From the NCBI GenBank assembly GCA_965216105.1, contig OZ244147.1, forward strand, positions 1 to 64,000: a stretch of 64,000 nt of DNA, in the 5' to 3' direction. A program made the translations under genes and the position numbers. Under the pieces are notes generated by a model, which saw only the letters and a list, made by a program, of their open reading frames with translations, searched no databases and was not told where the DNA came from. Source of the DNA: JAALLB01 sp017643495 (GTDB taxonomy: Bacteria > Pseudomonadota > Alphaproteobacteria > Rhizobiales > Rhizobiaceae). Of the stretch, positions 1 through 9,896 are shown piece after piece (within the stretch, counting starts at the first letter, position 1; every line of letters begins with the position of its first letter).

Positions 1-886
1 CGAACTCAAGCAATACGAGATGTCACAGAGCTTTGATGATCCGTGCATGCGTTACTTCATTGGCGATGTACGCGATCAGGAACGGCTTTCGCGCGCCATG
101 GACGGCATTGATTATGTGATCCATGCTGCTGCGTTGAAACATGTGCCGGTTGCCGAATACAATCCGATGGAATGCATCAAGACCAATGTGCACGGTGCGG
201 AAAACGTCATACGGGCTGCAATAGAATGCAATGTCTCCCGGGTCATGGCGCTCTCTACCGACAAGGCCGCCAACCCGATCAACCTTTATGGTGCGTCAAA
301 ACTCGCTTCAGACAAGTTGTTTGTAGCAGCAAACAACATGGTTGGCTCCAAAGATATCCGTTTTGGTGTTGTACGGTACGGCAATGTGGTCGGATCACGC
401 GGTTCGGTTGTTCCGTTTTTCAAGAAACTGCTTTCCGAAGGTCAAAAACAACTGCCGGTTACCCATCCTGAAATGACCCGTTTCTGGATCACATTGCAGG
501 ACGGTGTTGATTTCGTTCTCAAAAACTTTGAGCGGATGTATGGCGGCGAAATCTTTGTACCGAAAATCCCGTCAGTGCGTATTCTCGATCTGGTGGAAGC
601 CTATTCGGGAACGAGGGAGGCCAACATCATCGGCATTCGGCCCGGTGAAAAACTGCACGAAATCATGTGCCCTGCCGATGACAGCCACCTGACACTGGAA
701 TTTGACGATCATTTCGTACTCCGGCCAACCATCCGCTTTTACAAGCGTGACATCGACTATTCACAAAATGTGCTTGGTGAAGAAGGAAAGCCTGTTCCGC
801 AGGGTTTTGAATATCATTCCGGCAACAATCCGGATTTTCTCAGTGTTGAGCAGATCAGGGAAATGGACAAGCTCGCCCAGTTGTAG
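1..886 (+). CDS. pseB: UDP-N-acetylglucosamine 4,6-dehydratase (inverting), PseB, 5'-truncated by window edge
   Basis: First step of pseudaminic acid (Pse5NAc7NAc) synthesis: NADP-dependent 4,6-dehydration and C5 inversion of UDP-GlcNAc, in the cytoplasm. The frame is open from base 2, so the N-terminal Rossmann glycine motif lies outside the window; the ATG at base 20 is internal. The short-chain dehydrogenase core is visible: an STDK motif (about 257-268) supplies the Asp-Lys pair, and YGASK (287-301) holds the catalytic Tyr and Lys. The C-terminal RPGEKLHE motif (about 641-664) is typical of PseB/FlaA1 short forms. It is convergent with the rkpG-like gene, 27 bp away. In Sinorhizobium pseudaminic acid is a K-antigen sugar; here it could equally serve flagellin glycosylation, since the upstream genes are not seen. 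Confidence 0.92.
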   Translation, partial: ELKQYEMSQSFDDPCMRYFIGDVRDQERLSRAMDGIDYVIHAAALKHVPVAEYNPMECIKTNVHGAENVIRAAIECNVSRVMALSTDKAANPINLYGASKLASDKLFVAANNMVGSKDIRFGVVRYGNVVGSRGSVVPFFKKLLSEGQKQLPVTHPEMTRFWITLQDGVDFVLKNFERMYGGEIFVPKIPSVRILDLVEAYSGTREANIIGIRPGEKLHEIMCPADDSHLTLEFDDHFVLRPTIRFYKRDIDYSQNVLGEEGKPVPQGFEYHSGNNPDFLSVEQIREMDKLAQL

Positions 887-913
887 GCCGGAACGGGCAG
901 AAGCAGGCGACTT

Positions 914-2272
914 CTAGGATTTCTCCACAGCATCAAACATGTTTGTATTCTGTATGATCTGCAATTCTTCGCGGGTCAGTTCAGCAGCGTTTTTCAATTG
1001 ATCATGTTCGTGTTCAGCCGTAACAAAAAAGCGTAACCGGGCTGATTGCATGGGAACCGCCGGATACACGATTGGCATTACATTTATCCCCTTGCGAAGG
1101 AGATTGTCTGCCAGCTTGGCCGCTTTCAGCGAATCCCCAACCAGGACAGGGGTCACAGCGTAACCCTCGCTATAGCCCGTATCGAGGCCGAGTTCCTTGC
1201 AGGCATTAAGGAAAAACTGGCCGTTGTCGCGCAGCTTTTTGACACGCCAGGTCTCGTCATGAAGCAATTCCAGTGCCCTGCAAGCTGCTGCTGCCAGCGG
1301 TGGTGACAGTCCAACCGAATAGACAAATCCCGGAGCCTGGGTCTTCAACAATTCAATCAATGCCGAGTTTCCGGCAATATACCCACCTGATGCGCTCAGG
1401 GTCTTGCTGAGGGTACCCATCCATATGTCGACCCGGGAAGGGTCAATCCCGCATTTTTCCCGCGAGCCGAGACCGGTTTCTCCCGTAACACCAAGCGCAT
1501 GCGCCTCATCCACCATCAGCCAGGCACCATAATGGTCCTTGATTTCGATCAGGCTTGCCAGGTCAATTGTATCGCCATCCATCGAGTACAGGCCTTCAAC
1601 CACGACAAGGACATTGCGATAGCTGTTGCGATGTTCCCGCAGCAGACTTTGAAGATTTTCCAGGTCATTGTGCTGGAAGCTGCGCCGGCGCGCTCCGGAC
1701 AGTTTGGCTCCCTCCACAACACTGTTATGAATGTAGGCATCGTGAATCAGCAAGTCCTTCTCGCCGAGAAGATGGCCTATTGTTCCGACATTTGTTGCAT
1801 GTCCACTGACCAATACAACGGCATCCTCAACGCCGTAATGGTCGGCAAGTGCTTTTTCCAGCCTGCGATGTACAGGTCTTTCACCGGCAACTACCCGGCT
1901 CGCGGATGCCGATGTACCAAACTGGTCAACAGCCTCCCGTGCGGCCTCAGCCACACGCGGGTCGCCATTCAACCCCAAATAATCATAGGAGGCAAAATTG
2001 GAGAGGGTTTCCCCGTTGATGCGGGTTGTCGCACCGGCACGAACCTCGTGCGGTCGAAAAAACGGGTTGCTGACTCCAAACATGTCAGCAGCCGCACGTA
2101 TTTTTCTTATTTCCTGATATTCCGGCAAATCGGAAAAAGCGGCCGCAGGCTTGTATTGTTCCTTGCGACCATTGGCAGACAACCGGGATCTGCCTGCCGA
2201 TTTTTTTGCAAGTTCAAGGGCAGCCTTGCGGGCATCGGATGAAAGGAGTTTTTTTGTCCTGGCTTGGGTCAA
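914..2272 (-). CDS. rkpG: PLP-dependent alpha-oxoamine synthase (RkpG/AONS-like)
   Basis: Fold-type I PLP enzyme of 452 residues in the family of 8-amino-7-oxononanoate synthase and serine palmitoyltransferase, which condense an acyl thioester with an amino acid and release CO2. Seen: the DEAHALG motif (residues 255-261) whose Asp binds the PLP nitrogen, and the Schiff-base Lys290 in a TLSKTLSASGGY context. The first 60 residues are a basic extension absent from BioF. It starts with TTG, and TTGA overlaps the stop of the synthase gene upstream, so translation is probably coupled. Family knowledge: in Sinorhizobium meliloti rkpG follows rkpA and is needed for K-antigen production. The real substrate is unknown; by inference it uses the acyl chain on the ACP of the upstream synthase. 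A BioF role is unlikely because no bio genes are nearby. Confidence 0.85.
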   Translation of the reverse strand: MTQARTKKLLSSDARKAALELAKKSAGRSRLSANGRKEQYKPAAAFSDLPEYQEIRKIRAAADMFGVSNPFFRPHEVRAGATTRINGETLSNFASYDYLGLNGDPRVAEAAREAVDQFGTSASASRVVAGERPVHRRLEKALADHYGVEDAVVLVSGHATNVGTIGHLLGEKDLLIHDAYIHNSVVEGAKLSGARRRSFQHNDLENLQSLLREHRNSYRNVLVVVEGLYSMDGDTIDLASLIEIKDHYGAWLMVDEAHALGVTGETGLGSREKCGIDPSRVDIWMGTLSKTLSASGGYIAGNSALIELLKTQAPGFVYSVGLSPPLAAAACRALELLHDETWRVKKLRDNGQFFLNACKELGLDTGYSEGYAVTPVLVGDSLKAAKLADNLLRKGINVMPIVYPAVPMQSARLRFFVTAEHEHDQLKNAAELTREELQIIQNTNMFDAVEKS

Positions 2273-5200
2273 TCGATTACGCTGCCCAAGTCTTTTTCAC
2301 GTTTAGTGAGGGTATCCAGAAGTTCATCTTTGTTGATCGTATGATCATCAGCGACTTCACCAGCGTGCTGGGCTGCCAGATTTTCTACAACCGTGTCGCC
2401 ATCATCACTACGGTCCGAGTCCGCAAGAATATGGTCAGCAATCTTTTCTGAGATATCGTTGATTGACATGCCGTCGACGGAAATCATGGTCATTGGAATG
2501 TCTTCTCCCAAAACTTTTTGCGCCCCTATGGCAAACTCGACACCCATCAGTGAGTCCATGCCAAAGTCAGAGATCGGACGGTTCATACTGAGGTCAGATT
2601 CCGAAACCCGCAATACCGACGCAATCTCGCTGATTATAAAACCAGCCAATTTGGGTACAAGTTTGTCTTTCGGCAAGTTTTGCAAACTCTCCCTGAAATT
2701 CCCCATGTCACCAGAACTTGCATTTTGCGCAGCCTTTCTGGAAAGAAGGCCGAAAGTCGGGGTCTTTACAGTTTTCAAGACACCCGCAGCAGCTGACCAC
2801 GACATCGGGGTAACGGTCACAACCGGCCCGACCATGCCGATTTCTTCTTTTGCCAGCAATTCACCCAAGGCATGCAGCATGTCACCGGTGGCAAACTTCA
2901 TGTTCCCTGAAAAATTCGCGACGATAGCAGCCTTTTCGGCTTCACGGGCAAGATATCCTGCATCGGAAACCGCGCCCCACCCGATTGCTAGTGCGGGCAA
3001 ATTCAGATTGCGGCGCAGACGTGCAAGTCCTTCCATGTATCCATTAGCCGCAACGTATGAAGCCTGGCCTATATTGCCGATCATGCTGGCAACCGAGGAG
3101 AACATGACAAAATAGGCCAGCTCATCCTTGAGCGTTGCATCATGCAGGTTGAGGCTGCCACTGACTTTTGCATCCAGTGTCCGTTTCAGGCTTGCCTCGT
3201 CCAGATTACGGATTTCCATATCCTCAAGAACCATCGCTGCATTGATGATGCCGGCAATACCGCCATCCTTTCGCAGCCCGGCAAGGACGGCTTTGACGGT
3301 TGATTTGTCGCTCACGTCACAAACGACCACTCTTACATCTACGCCACCAGCAACCAGTTCCTCAATCTTTTCCGACCCCTCTTCGGTTACTGTCCCGGTA
3401 CGGGAAAGAAGTATGATGGTTCTTGCGCCACGTTCTGCCAGCCAGGTCATGATCTCAAGGCCAATACCACCAAGGCCACCGGCAATCACGTGAGCACCTT
3501 TTGGAGATGCCGTGAACATTGAAGCGTGCGCTTGCGGAAGTTTTTCCGAGAACGGTGTCGGGCTGACAACAATTTTGCCGATATGGGCAGATCTCTGCAT
3601 CAGCCTGAATGCATCCACAACCTGGCTGCCGTCAAATGCACGGTAAGGAAGCGGAACAAATACACCCTGATGGAAATTTTCCATGATTTCGGAGAAAAGC
3701 CGTTCCACAAGTTGTGGCCGCGCCGCCATGACCTGATCGGCATCCACGCCGAAATAGCTGATATTCTCTTTCAGCGGACGCAGGCCAATCATGCTGTTCA
3801 GATAATAGTCCTGCTTGCCAAGCTCGACGAAACGCCCAAACGGCTTCAATACATTCAGACCAAGCTCCATTGCTTCTCCGGCAAGGGAGTTAAGCACCAC
3901 ATCCACGCCTTCACCTGACGTAATGTCCCTGACACATCCGGCGAATTCCAGACTGCGGGAATCAAGCACATGATCAACTTCCAGCGAACGGAGAAGATCC
4001 CGTTTTGCAGGGGTACCCGCTGTTGCAATGATCCTTGCTCCCAATGCCTTGGCAACCTGGATTGCTGCAAGTCCCACACCACCAGCCGCCCCGTGAACCA
4101 GAATGGTTTCTCCTTCGGCAAGGCGGGCCAGGTAATTGGCCGAATAATAGGCGGTGAAAAAGGCAACCGGGATTGTTGCCGCTGAAAGAAGATCGATGCC
4201 TTCAGGCAGTTTGCACGCCTTTGCTTCATCCAGTATCTGGCGGGAAGTGAATGAGGCAGGACCTGTAGCAGCCACCAGGTCACCAACCTTCAGTTGCGTT
4301 ACCCCATCACCTGTTCGCCGAACTCTTCCTGCATATTCAATTCCAAGTGTGGGACCGGCAAAGCCGTTTTCAAGCGCTTCTTCCGGAAGCATGCCCAACG
4401 CCCACATGACGTCACGATAATTGAGGCCGGTGGCAATCACGTCAACCTCAACCTGATGTGCCTCTGGTGCAGGAGATTTCACCAGTTCCCAATGGAGCTC
4501 ATCAAGCCTCCCTCCGGCAGGAAGAACCAACGAAGTCCTGTAATCATCCGGATCAAGCCGGGGCGCATCTCCGCAACCATGCGGCATGTTACCGGCAATG
4601 CGGATTGCAGATAGCTGGTCGCCCCTGAAAACAAGCTCGGTTTCCGGATTTCCCGACTTCAACACATCCAGAAAACCCTTCGCAGCAAGAGCATCCGTCT
4701 CTTCCAAATCCACCATGCGGATATCGAGTTCAGGAAATTCGTTCAGGGCTGTTCTCGCATAAGCCCAAACCGCAGTTTGACATGGATCAACGGATTGGTC
4801 ATTTCCCGCCGAGGCACCATTGGGAATGACAAGCCAGATTGCAGAACCCTGCTTCAATTCACCAAGCAAGCCGGACAAGGCCATAATCCGGGAGGCCAGA
4901 TGTGCCTGGCTGGGAGAAATTGCCGGCATGTAAGCAACGCTGATTGGCGGGTCATCGTCCGTTGGAACAGACCCTATATTGTCGAACAACCAGATACCGC
5001 CAACCTCATCCATGCGGGTCAGCTGGAACTGCTCCAGAACCATGTCATTCTCGGCAAACGCAGTTGGCTGCAACTCGGACATGACTACATGCTGACTGGC
5101 AAGAGGTGCATCGCCAGCTTTCTTGTTGCTGGCTAGAACTGAGTAACCAAAATGCTGGCCGTCAAGCTCTTTAACGAACGGCTCTGAAAATCCAGCCTCA

Positions 5201-8200
5201 CCAAACTGGGCTTGCCAATCTTCCGACCCGCCAAAGGCCCTTTGGCGGATAACCTGGTCTGGACCGGAATGATCGCCATGACGCCCAACAGCACTGAGCA
5301 TGCTGACCAGACTGTCCGCAGTACTTTCTATTGAAACAAGCAGACCATTGCCCTGCAACAAATCGGCAAAGCGGGCCATCCGTGCATCCGAAAATGTCTT
5401 GGGAGGCAGCCCCATGGGAAACACGATCAGCGAATGGCTACCATCATGATCACCGATCTCTTCATATGTGACCACATGAATATCAACCTGACCAAAACGC
5501 CTGAGGTTGCCAAGCCGGCACTTGCCGCCATGGGGCAAAACGATGGCGACTGAATGGCTGACCTCATCAGGGAAGGGTTCGAGGAATTGCTCCAGCCAGT
5601 CAGTGACCAAAGCAAGCCGTGTCCGCGCCGCTATTGAAGAAGCAAGGAACGCTTTAAGCAATTCGCCACCGAACATTTCCACCTGTCCGGCATCATCTTT
5701 TACGAGTTCGCCAGAAACAGCTGCCAGCCTCGCCAGCAAGGCGCATTCGCTCACAGCATCAGGCCGCTCAATCAGGAGATTGGCAATTTGGTCCTTTGCT
5801 TCAGGAAGATCAATCTCTGCAGCCAGTTGCAGCGTACCCTGCTCGTTCGAACGGGTCACCAATTCTGATGACTCCAACATGTCGATCAGAACGTCGAAAT
5901 ATGGCCAATTGCAGTCAGCAAGTGAACTGATTTCAAGCTTTCCCTCCCGGTCTGCCAAACCTGAGAGAGTATCATAAGCAATACGTTGACAGATGGCCTC
6001 GACCAGAAGATGGGTTACATCATCTTCATCGCTAATCGTTGAGGCGAATTCTGCAACCGATTTTCCTGCGTCAGATGCGTCAAGCAATGCTTCAAGTGAG
6101 CCCGGCAAACGGTCGGCTTTGACCGGCAAAGTCTCAAATGAGTAGGACGCAGCTTCGAGTTCGAAATGCCCTGCCAGACGCATGGTACTGAACCGCACAC
6201 CTTCCAGTATGGCTGACAAGCGACCGTCAGCATCAAAACATTCGAAGTCGGCTACGACAGATTTTGTGCCAATGCGCGTTATGCGAAGACGGCCGGCACT
6301 GAACCTTGTTTCGCTACTTCTTACCCTGATCCTGCGGACGTGCACCGGAACATAGGCAATGTTTTGCGGTAGGGATTTATGTTCCTGAAGGCCTGCCAGA
6401 AGTCCGTGGAAAAGACTGTCCATGGAAAGCGGATCAAACGCACTTCCGGGCAAGATGTCATTTGTCGTCTCATCAAGAAACACTTCCAGTTCCTGTGCAC
6501 TGGACACGCGCAAATGAGACAGTTTTCTGAACAGTGGCCCGTAACTGAGACCAAGCCTTTCTGCCAGTTTGTAAACCCGTTCACCACGATGGTCGCCATC
6601 AACAAACTGCAAATCAGGTGACGCGGTGTTTTCTGGCCAGCCAGCGGACAGGATGCCGAAGCGGGCAGAGACATGCTTCAGCCACTTGTCACGATTGCCA
6701 ACGGGACGGCTGGATATATCAATACTTGAAGCATCTTCTGAAACCATGGTCCGCAGGTCGGCGGTTGATTTCTCCATGAGAACAAGGGGAGCATGGATAT
6801 CAAGGTCACGGATTTCAACATGCTCGCTATTGGTTACCCTGCGCGCAGCAGCAACCGCAAGTTCGAAAAAGAAACTGCCAGGCGCCAGCGATCTTCCCTG
6901 AACCACGTGCTGGGCAAGATCAGGCCTCACCTTCTGGTCAATTTGTGAAAGCCAAAAATTTGAGTCCCAATCGAATTTGCGACCCAAGGCTGCATGGGCA
7001 TCCGGATTGATGCCCATGCTATTCTCAATCGTATCGGTGACATCAATCCGGTATTGTTCGTTCTGCCATTGGTAAGTTGGCAGATTTTGCCGGGAGGCAG
7101 CAGATCCCGGCCACCACATTTCCCTGTCTATCGCAGCGCCATTGACGAACGCCCTGCATACAGACCGGGAAACAGGATTGTGCTCCTCGCTATCCCCTTT
7201 TTCAAAGGTGTGTGTGGCCTTTGCCACATCATCAACATCAGCCAGTGTATCTGTGAGATATGAGGTCAGGACAGGCTGGGGACCACATTCCAGGAACAGT
7301 CTGAACCCCTTTTCGTGGGCCGCTTTCACAGCCTCCGTGAAGCGCACAGGTTCACGCAGTAACGACCACCAGTAATCAACATCCAGCGTATTGCCTGGCA
7401 CTTCCTGTCCGTAAACACAGGAAAAATACGGGATGCTGTTTTCCTGCGGGGTTATGTATTTCAACCCCTTTCTGAACATTTCCTCGATCTCGTCCTGCAT
7501 CGGACTGTGATAGGGATAATTCACCCCGAGTTTCAATCCTGCCCAGCGTTTCACTTTTCTGGCATGCTTGAGAAACGGCTCAAGTTCTGCGGCCGGACCG
7601 ACAAGTGTAACGCTGCGGGGGCTGTTGACCGCAGCAATGGTCAATTGTTTTGCAGGGAAGCGTTCTATCTCGGCCCGAACTTCATCTTCAGGCGCCTGAA
7701 GTGCGGCCATCGTGCCTTTTCCGGCAAGCTGTTCCTGTGAGTTGCTTCGTTCCACAATGGTGCGCAGCGCCTGGTCAAGATCAAGCGACCCGCAAACATG
7801 TGCCGCGGCGATTTCCCCGCCACTATGACCAAGCACTGCTTTCGGCAACAAACCTCGATCTGCAAGGGAAAAGCTCAGGGCAACCTGATCGGCAAAAAGG
7901 ATGGGTTGGGCAATCGTGGCCTGAGTGATTTTTTGTTCAAGGTCAGGATCGTCCAGCATTTCGGTAAGTGACCAGCCGGCCAGAGCTGCGAAGTGTTCAC
8001 TAACCTTGTTGAAATGCCGGGCATAATTTTCATCTGCCGTCCTGGCTGCACATCCCATGCCCGCATATTGTGCGCCATTCCCGGAATAAACGAATACGGC
8101 TGGTTCATCCTTCAATTGAGAGCGAGCCTTGAACACACCCGGCATGCGGTCGCCGGTAATGAACCCCTGAAGCCCGTCGAGCAACTCTTCACAATCTCCA

Positions 8201-9699
8201 CCAAGCACTGCAACCCTTTCGGGATGTGCATCACGGTTCTCAAGCAGTGCCTTGCAATAATTGCCCGGCTCACAATTTTCCGTTGAAAGGTGATCGGCGC
8301 AAGCCATAGCAGTTTCACGCAATGCATCTGCACAAAATGCCGACGCAAAAAGCATGTGCTCACCAATATCCGTTTGACCAGACTGCTGGACAGATGAATC
8401 CACCTCTTCTTTCCGAGATGGTGATGCAAGTATCACATGCGCATTCGTACCGCCGAAACCGAACGAACTCACACCGGCAACAAGCTGGTTGTTATCAGGG
8501 CCGAGGTCTACAGGTTCAGCGGCAAGCGCAAGTTTGTTATCTTCAAAATCTATATTCCGGTTCGGTTCAGCAGCATGCAGGCTTGCCGGCAGCAGGCGGT
8601 CCTCGAAAGCTATGAGGGATTTCAAAATCCCTGCAAGACCGGAAACCGGTTCCAGGTGCCCGATGTTGGATTTCACAGATCCGATGGGCAGAGGCTTGCT
8701 GCGATGCCTTGCCAGTGCAGATCCCACGGCCATCGCTTCTGCTGCATCACCCACCTGTGTGCCTGTGCCATGGGCTTCGATGAAACTTAAGCGGTCAGGA
8801 TCAATGCCGGATTTTTCATAAAGTCCGCGCAGCAAGTTTGCCTGTGCCTCACCTTTCGGCAATGCAATCCCGGAAGTCCGACCATCAGAATTGATGTCAG
8901 CACCAAGAATTTCAGCATAAACAGGCGAGTTGCCCCCAATCTTCGAGTCAGCGCGGCGCAACACCAGACTGACCACTCCTTCTGAACGTACATATCCATC
9001 CGCATGGTCAGAAAAAGACTGGCAGAGACCTGTTGGAGACAGGAAGCGTCCCGCCGAAAAGCCGATGAAAGGTATTGGATTGAGGAGAATGTTCACACCG
9101 GCCACAATGGCGATCTCAACCCGTCCGGCTTCCAATGCAGAGACGGCCTCGTTCAGGGCGACAAGTGAAGATGAACAAGCTGTATCAACAGTAAAACTGG
9201 GGCCCTTGAAATCAAATATGTAGGAAACCCGGTTGGCGATCACGGAGAGCGTGCTGCCGGTCATGGTGTAAAGATCAGCAAGTTCCTGATCGTACATCAT
9301 GCGGGTGCCGAAATCCATTGAGGAGGCGCCCACATATACCCCGACATTCTCTCCTGCCAGTTCCGATGGTCTCAGATCGGCACTTTCAAGCGCTTCCCAA
9401 ACAACCTGCAGCAACAATCTTTGCTGCGGATCCATCTGCTCTGCTTCACGAGGGGAGAGGTTGAACGGCTTGGGGTCAAACCCCCAGATGTCATCAAGCA
9501 GGCCGGCAGCCTGGGTATAGGCCTTGCCTGAGGTGCCGGGTACGGGGTGATAGAAGCGCCATTGGGCCCAGCGGTCCTCGGCGATTTCGCCAATCGCACA
9601 CGCTCCGGATCTCAGAAGTTCCCTGAAACCCTGATAATCATCCGAGCCGGGTAGCCTGCATGCGCGGCCCGAAATAAGTATGGGTACATCGTAGGGCAC
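2269..9699 (-). CDS. rkpA: Type I polyketide/fatty acid synthase, RkpA-like (KS-AT-DH-x-ER-KR-ACP)
   Basis: Single-module iterative-type synthase of 2476 residues. Domains in order: ketosynthase (about 5-430; Cys175 in DTACSSS, His310 in EAHGTGT, His348 in KSNIGHLEP); acyltransferase (about 535-850; Ser626 in GHSGG); dehydratase (about 895-1180; HxxxGxxxxP with His931); roughly 450 residues without a clear active domain, perhaps a decayed methyltransferase; enoylreductase with a HGAAGGVG nucleotide site; ketoreductase with GGLGGIG and a Ser-Tyr-Asn set; ACP with Ser2383 in DSLMG. A fully reducing set predicts a saturated chain. The AT specificity motif reads YPYH, neither HAFH (malonyl) nor YASH (methylmalonyl). 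The start is GTG with a weak ribosome site. Order and partner gene match rkpA-rkpG of the Sinorhizobium K-antigen locus; the function is inferred from that. Confidence 0.87.
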   Translation of the reverse strand: MPYDVPILISGRACRLPGSDDYQGFRELLRSGACAIGEIAEDRWAQWRFYHPVPGTSGKAYTQAAGLLDDIWGFDPKPFNLSPREAEQMDPQQRLLLQVVWEALESADLRPSELAGENVGVYVGASSMDFGTRMMYDQELADLYTMTGSTLSVIANRVSYIFDFKGPSFTVDTACSSSLVALNEAVSALEAGRVEIAIVAGVNILLNPIPFIGFSAGRFLSPTGLCQSFSDHADGYVRSEGVVSLVLRRADSKIGGNSPVYAEILGADINSDGRTSGIALPKGEAQANLLRGLYEKSGIDPDRLSFIEAHGTGTQVGDAAEAMAVGSALARHRSKPLPIGSVKSNIGHLEPVSGLAGILKSLIAFEDRLLPASLHAAEPNRNIDFEDNKLALAAEPVDLGPDNNQLVAGVSSFGFGGTNAHVILASPSRKEEVDSSVQQSGQTDIGEHMLFASAFCADALRETAMACADHLSTENCEPGNYCKALLENRDAHPERVAVLGGDCEELLDGLQGFITGDRMPGVFKARSQLKDEPAVFVYSGNGAQYAGMGCAARTADENYARHFNKVSEHFAALAGWSLTEMLDDPDLEQKITQATIAQPILFADQVALSFSLADRGLLPKAVLGHSGGEIAAAHVCGSLDLDQALRTIVERSNSQEQLAGKGTMAALQAPEDEVRAEIERFPAKQLTIAAVNSPRSVTLVGPAAELEPFLKHARKVKRWAGLKLGVNYPYHSPMQDEIEEMFRKGLKYITPQENSIPYFSCVYGQEVPGNTLDVDYWWSLLREPVRFTEAVKAAHEKGFRLFLECGPQPVLTSYLTDTLADVDDVAKATHTFEKGDSEEHNPVSRSVCRAFVNGAAIDREMWWPGSAASRQNLPTYQWQNEQYRIDVTDTIENSMGINPDAHAALGRKFDWDSNFWLSQIDQKVRPDLAQHVVQGRSLAPGSFFFELAVAAARRVTNSEHVEIRDLDIHAPLVLMEKSTADLRTMVSEDASSIDISSRPVGNRDKWLKHVSARFGILSAGWPENTASPDLQFVDGDHRGERVYKLAERLGLSYGPLFRKLSHLRVSSAQELEVFLDETTNDILPGSAFDPLSMDSLFHGLLAGLQEHKSLPQNIAYVPVHVRRIRVRSSETRFSAGRLRITRIGTKSVVADFECFDADGRLSAILEGVRFSTMRLAGHFELEAASYSFETLPVKADRLPGSLEALLDASDAGKSVAEFASTISDEDDVTHLLVEAICQRIAYDTLSGLADREGKLEISSLADCNWPYFDVLIDMLESSELVTRSNEQGTLQLAAEIDLPEAKDQIANLLIERPDAVSECALLARLAAVSGELVKDDAGQVEMFGGELLKAFLASSIAARTRLALVTDWLEQFLEPFPDEVSHSVAIVLPHGGKCRLGNLRRFGQVDIHVVTYEEIGDHDGSHSLIVFPMGLPPKTFSDARMARFADLLQGNGLLVSIESTADSLVSMLSAVGRHGDHSGPDQVIRQRAFGGSEDWQAQFGEAGFSEPFVKELDGQHFGYSVLASNKKAGDAPLASQHVVMSELQPTAFAENDMVLEQFQLTRMDEVGGIWLFDNIGSVPTDDDPPISVAYMPAISPSQAHLASRIMALSGLLGELKQGSAIWLVIPNGASAGNDQSVDPCQTAVWAYARTALNEFPELDIRMVDLEETDALAAKGFLDVLKSGNPETELVFRGDQLSAIRIAGNMPHGCGDAPRLDPDDYRTSLVLPAGGRLDELHWELVKSPAPEAHQVEVDVIATGLNYRDVMWALGMLPEEALENGFAGPTLGIEYAGRVRRTGDGVTQLKVGDLVAATGPASFTSRQILDEAKACKLPEGIDLLSAATIPVAFFTAYYSANYLARLAEGETILVHGAAGGVGLAAIQVAKALGARIIATAGTPAKRDLLRSLEVDHVLDSRSLEFAGCVRDITSGEGVDVVLNSLAGEAMELGLNVLKPFGRFVELGKQDYYLNSMIGLRPLKENISYFGVDADQVMAARPQLVERLFSEIMENFHQGVFVPLPYRAFDGSQVVDAFRLMQRSAHIGKIVVSPTPFSEKLPQAHASMFTASPKGAHVIAGGLGGIGLEIMTWLAERGARTIILLSRTGTVTEEGSEKIEELVAGGVDVRVVVCDVSDKSTVKAVLAGLRKDGGIAGIINAAMVLEDMEIRNLDEASLKRTLDAKVSGSLNLHDATLKDELAYFVMFSSVASMIGNIGQASYVAANGYMEGLARLRRNLNLPALAIGWGAVSDAGYLAREAEKAAIVANFSGNMKFATGDMLHALGELLAKEEIGMVGPVVTVTPMSWSAAAGVLKTVKTPTFGLLSRKAAQNASSGDMGNFRESLQNLPKDKLVPKLAGFIISEIASVLRVSESDLSMNRPISDFGMDSLMGVEFAIGAQKVLGEDIPMTMISVDGMSINDISEKIADHILADSDRSDDGDTVVENLAAQHAGEVADDHTINKDELLDTLTKREKDLGSVID

Positions 9700-9896
9700 T
9701 GCTCAGGATTCCACACAACTCTTTCAGGCCGGCGCCCACCGACGCCTGGTTTTCAAGATGGGGCACTTGATAGTAAACATAACCATTTCTATCAAGCAAC
9801 TTTCGATGACAGAATCTATCGGTTTGTAGCATTATCCAGATGCTTTGCCATTTTACTGGATTATGAGCGAAAATTGGCGACAGCGAGGCCGACCGT

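Noticed and set aside
1499..2242. Plus-strand open frame of 247 codons opposite rkpG
   Set aside because: Antisense shadow of a well-conserved PLP enzyme gene; its protein has no family features and no ribosome site.
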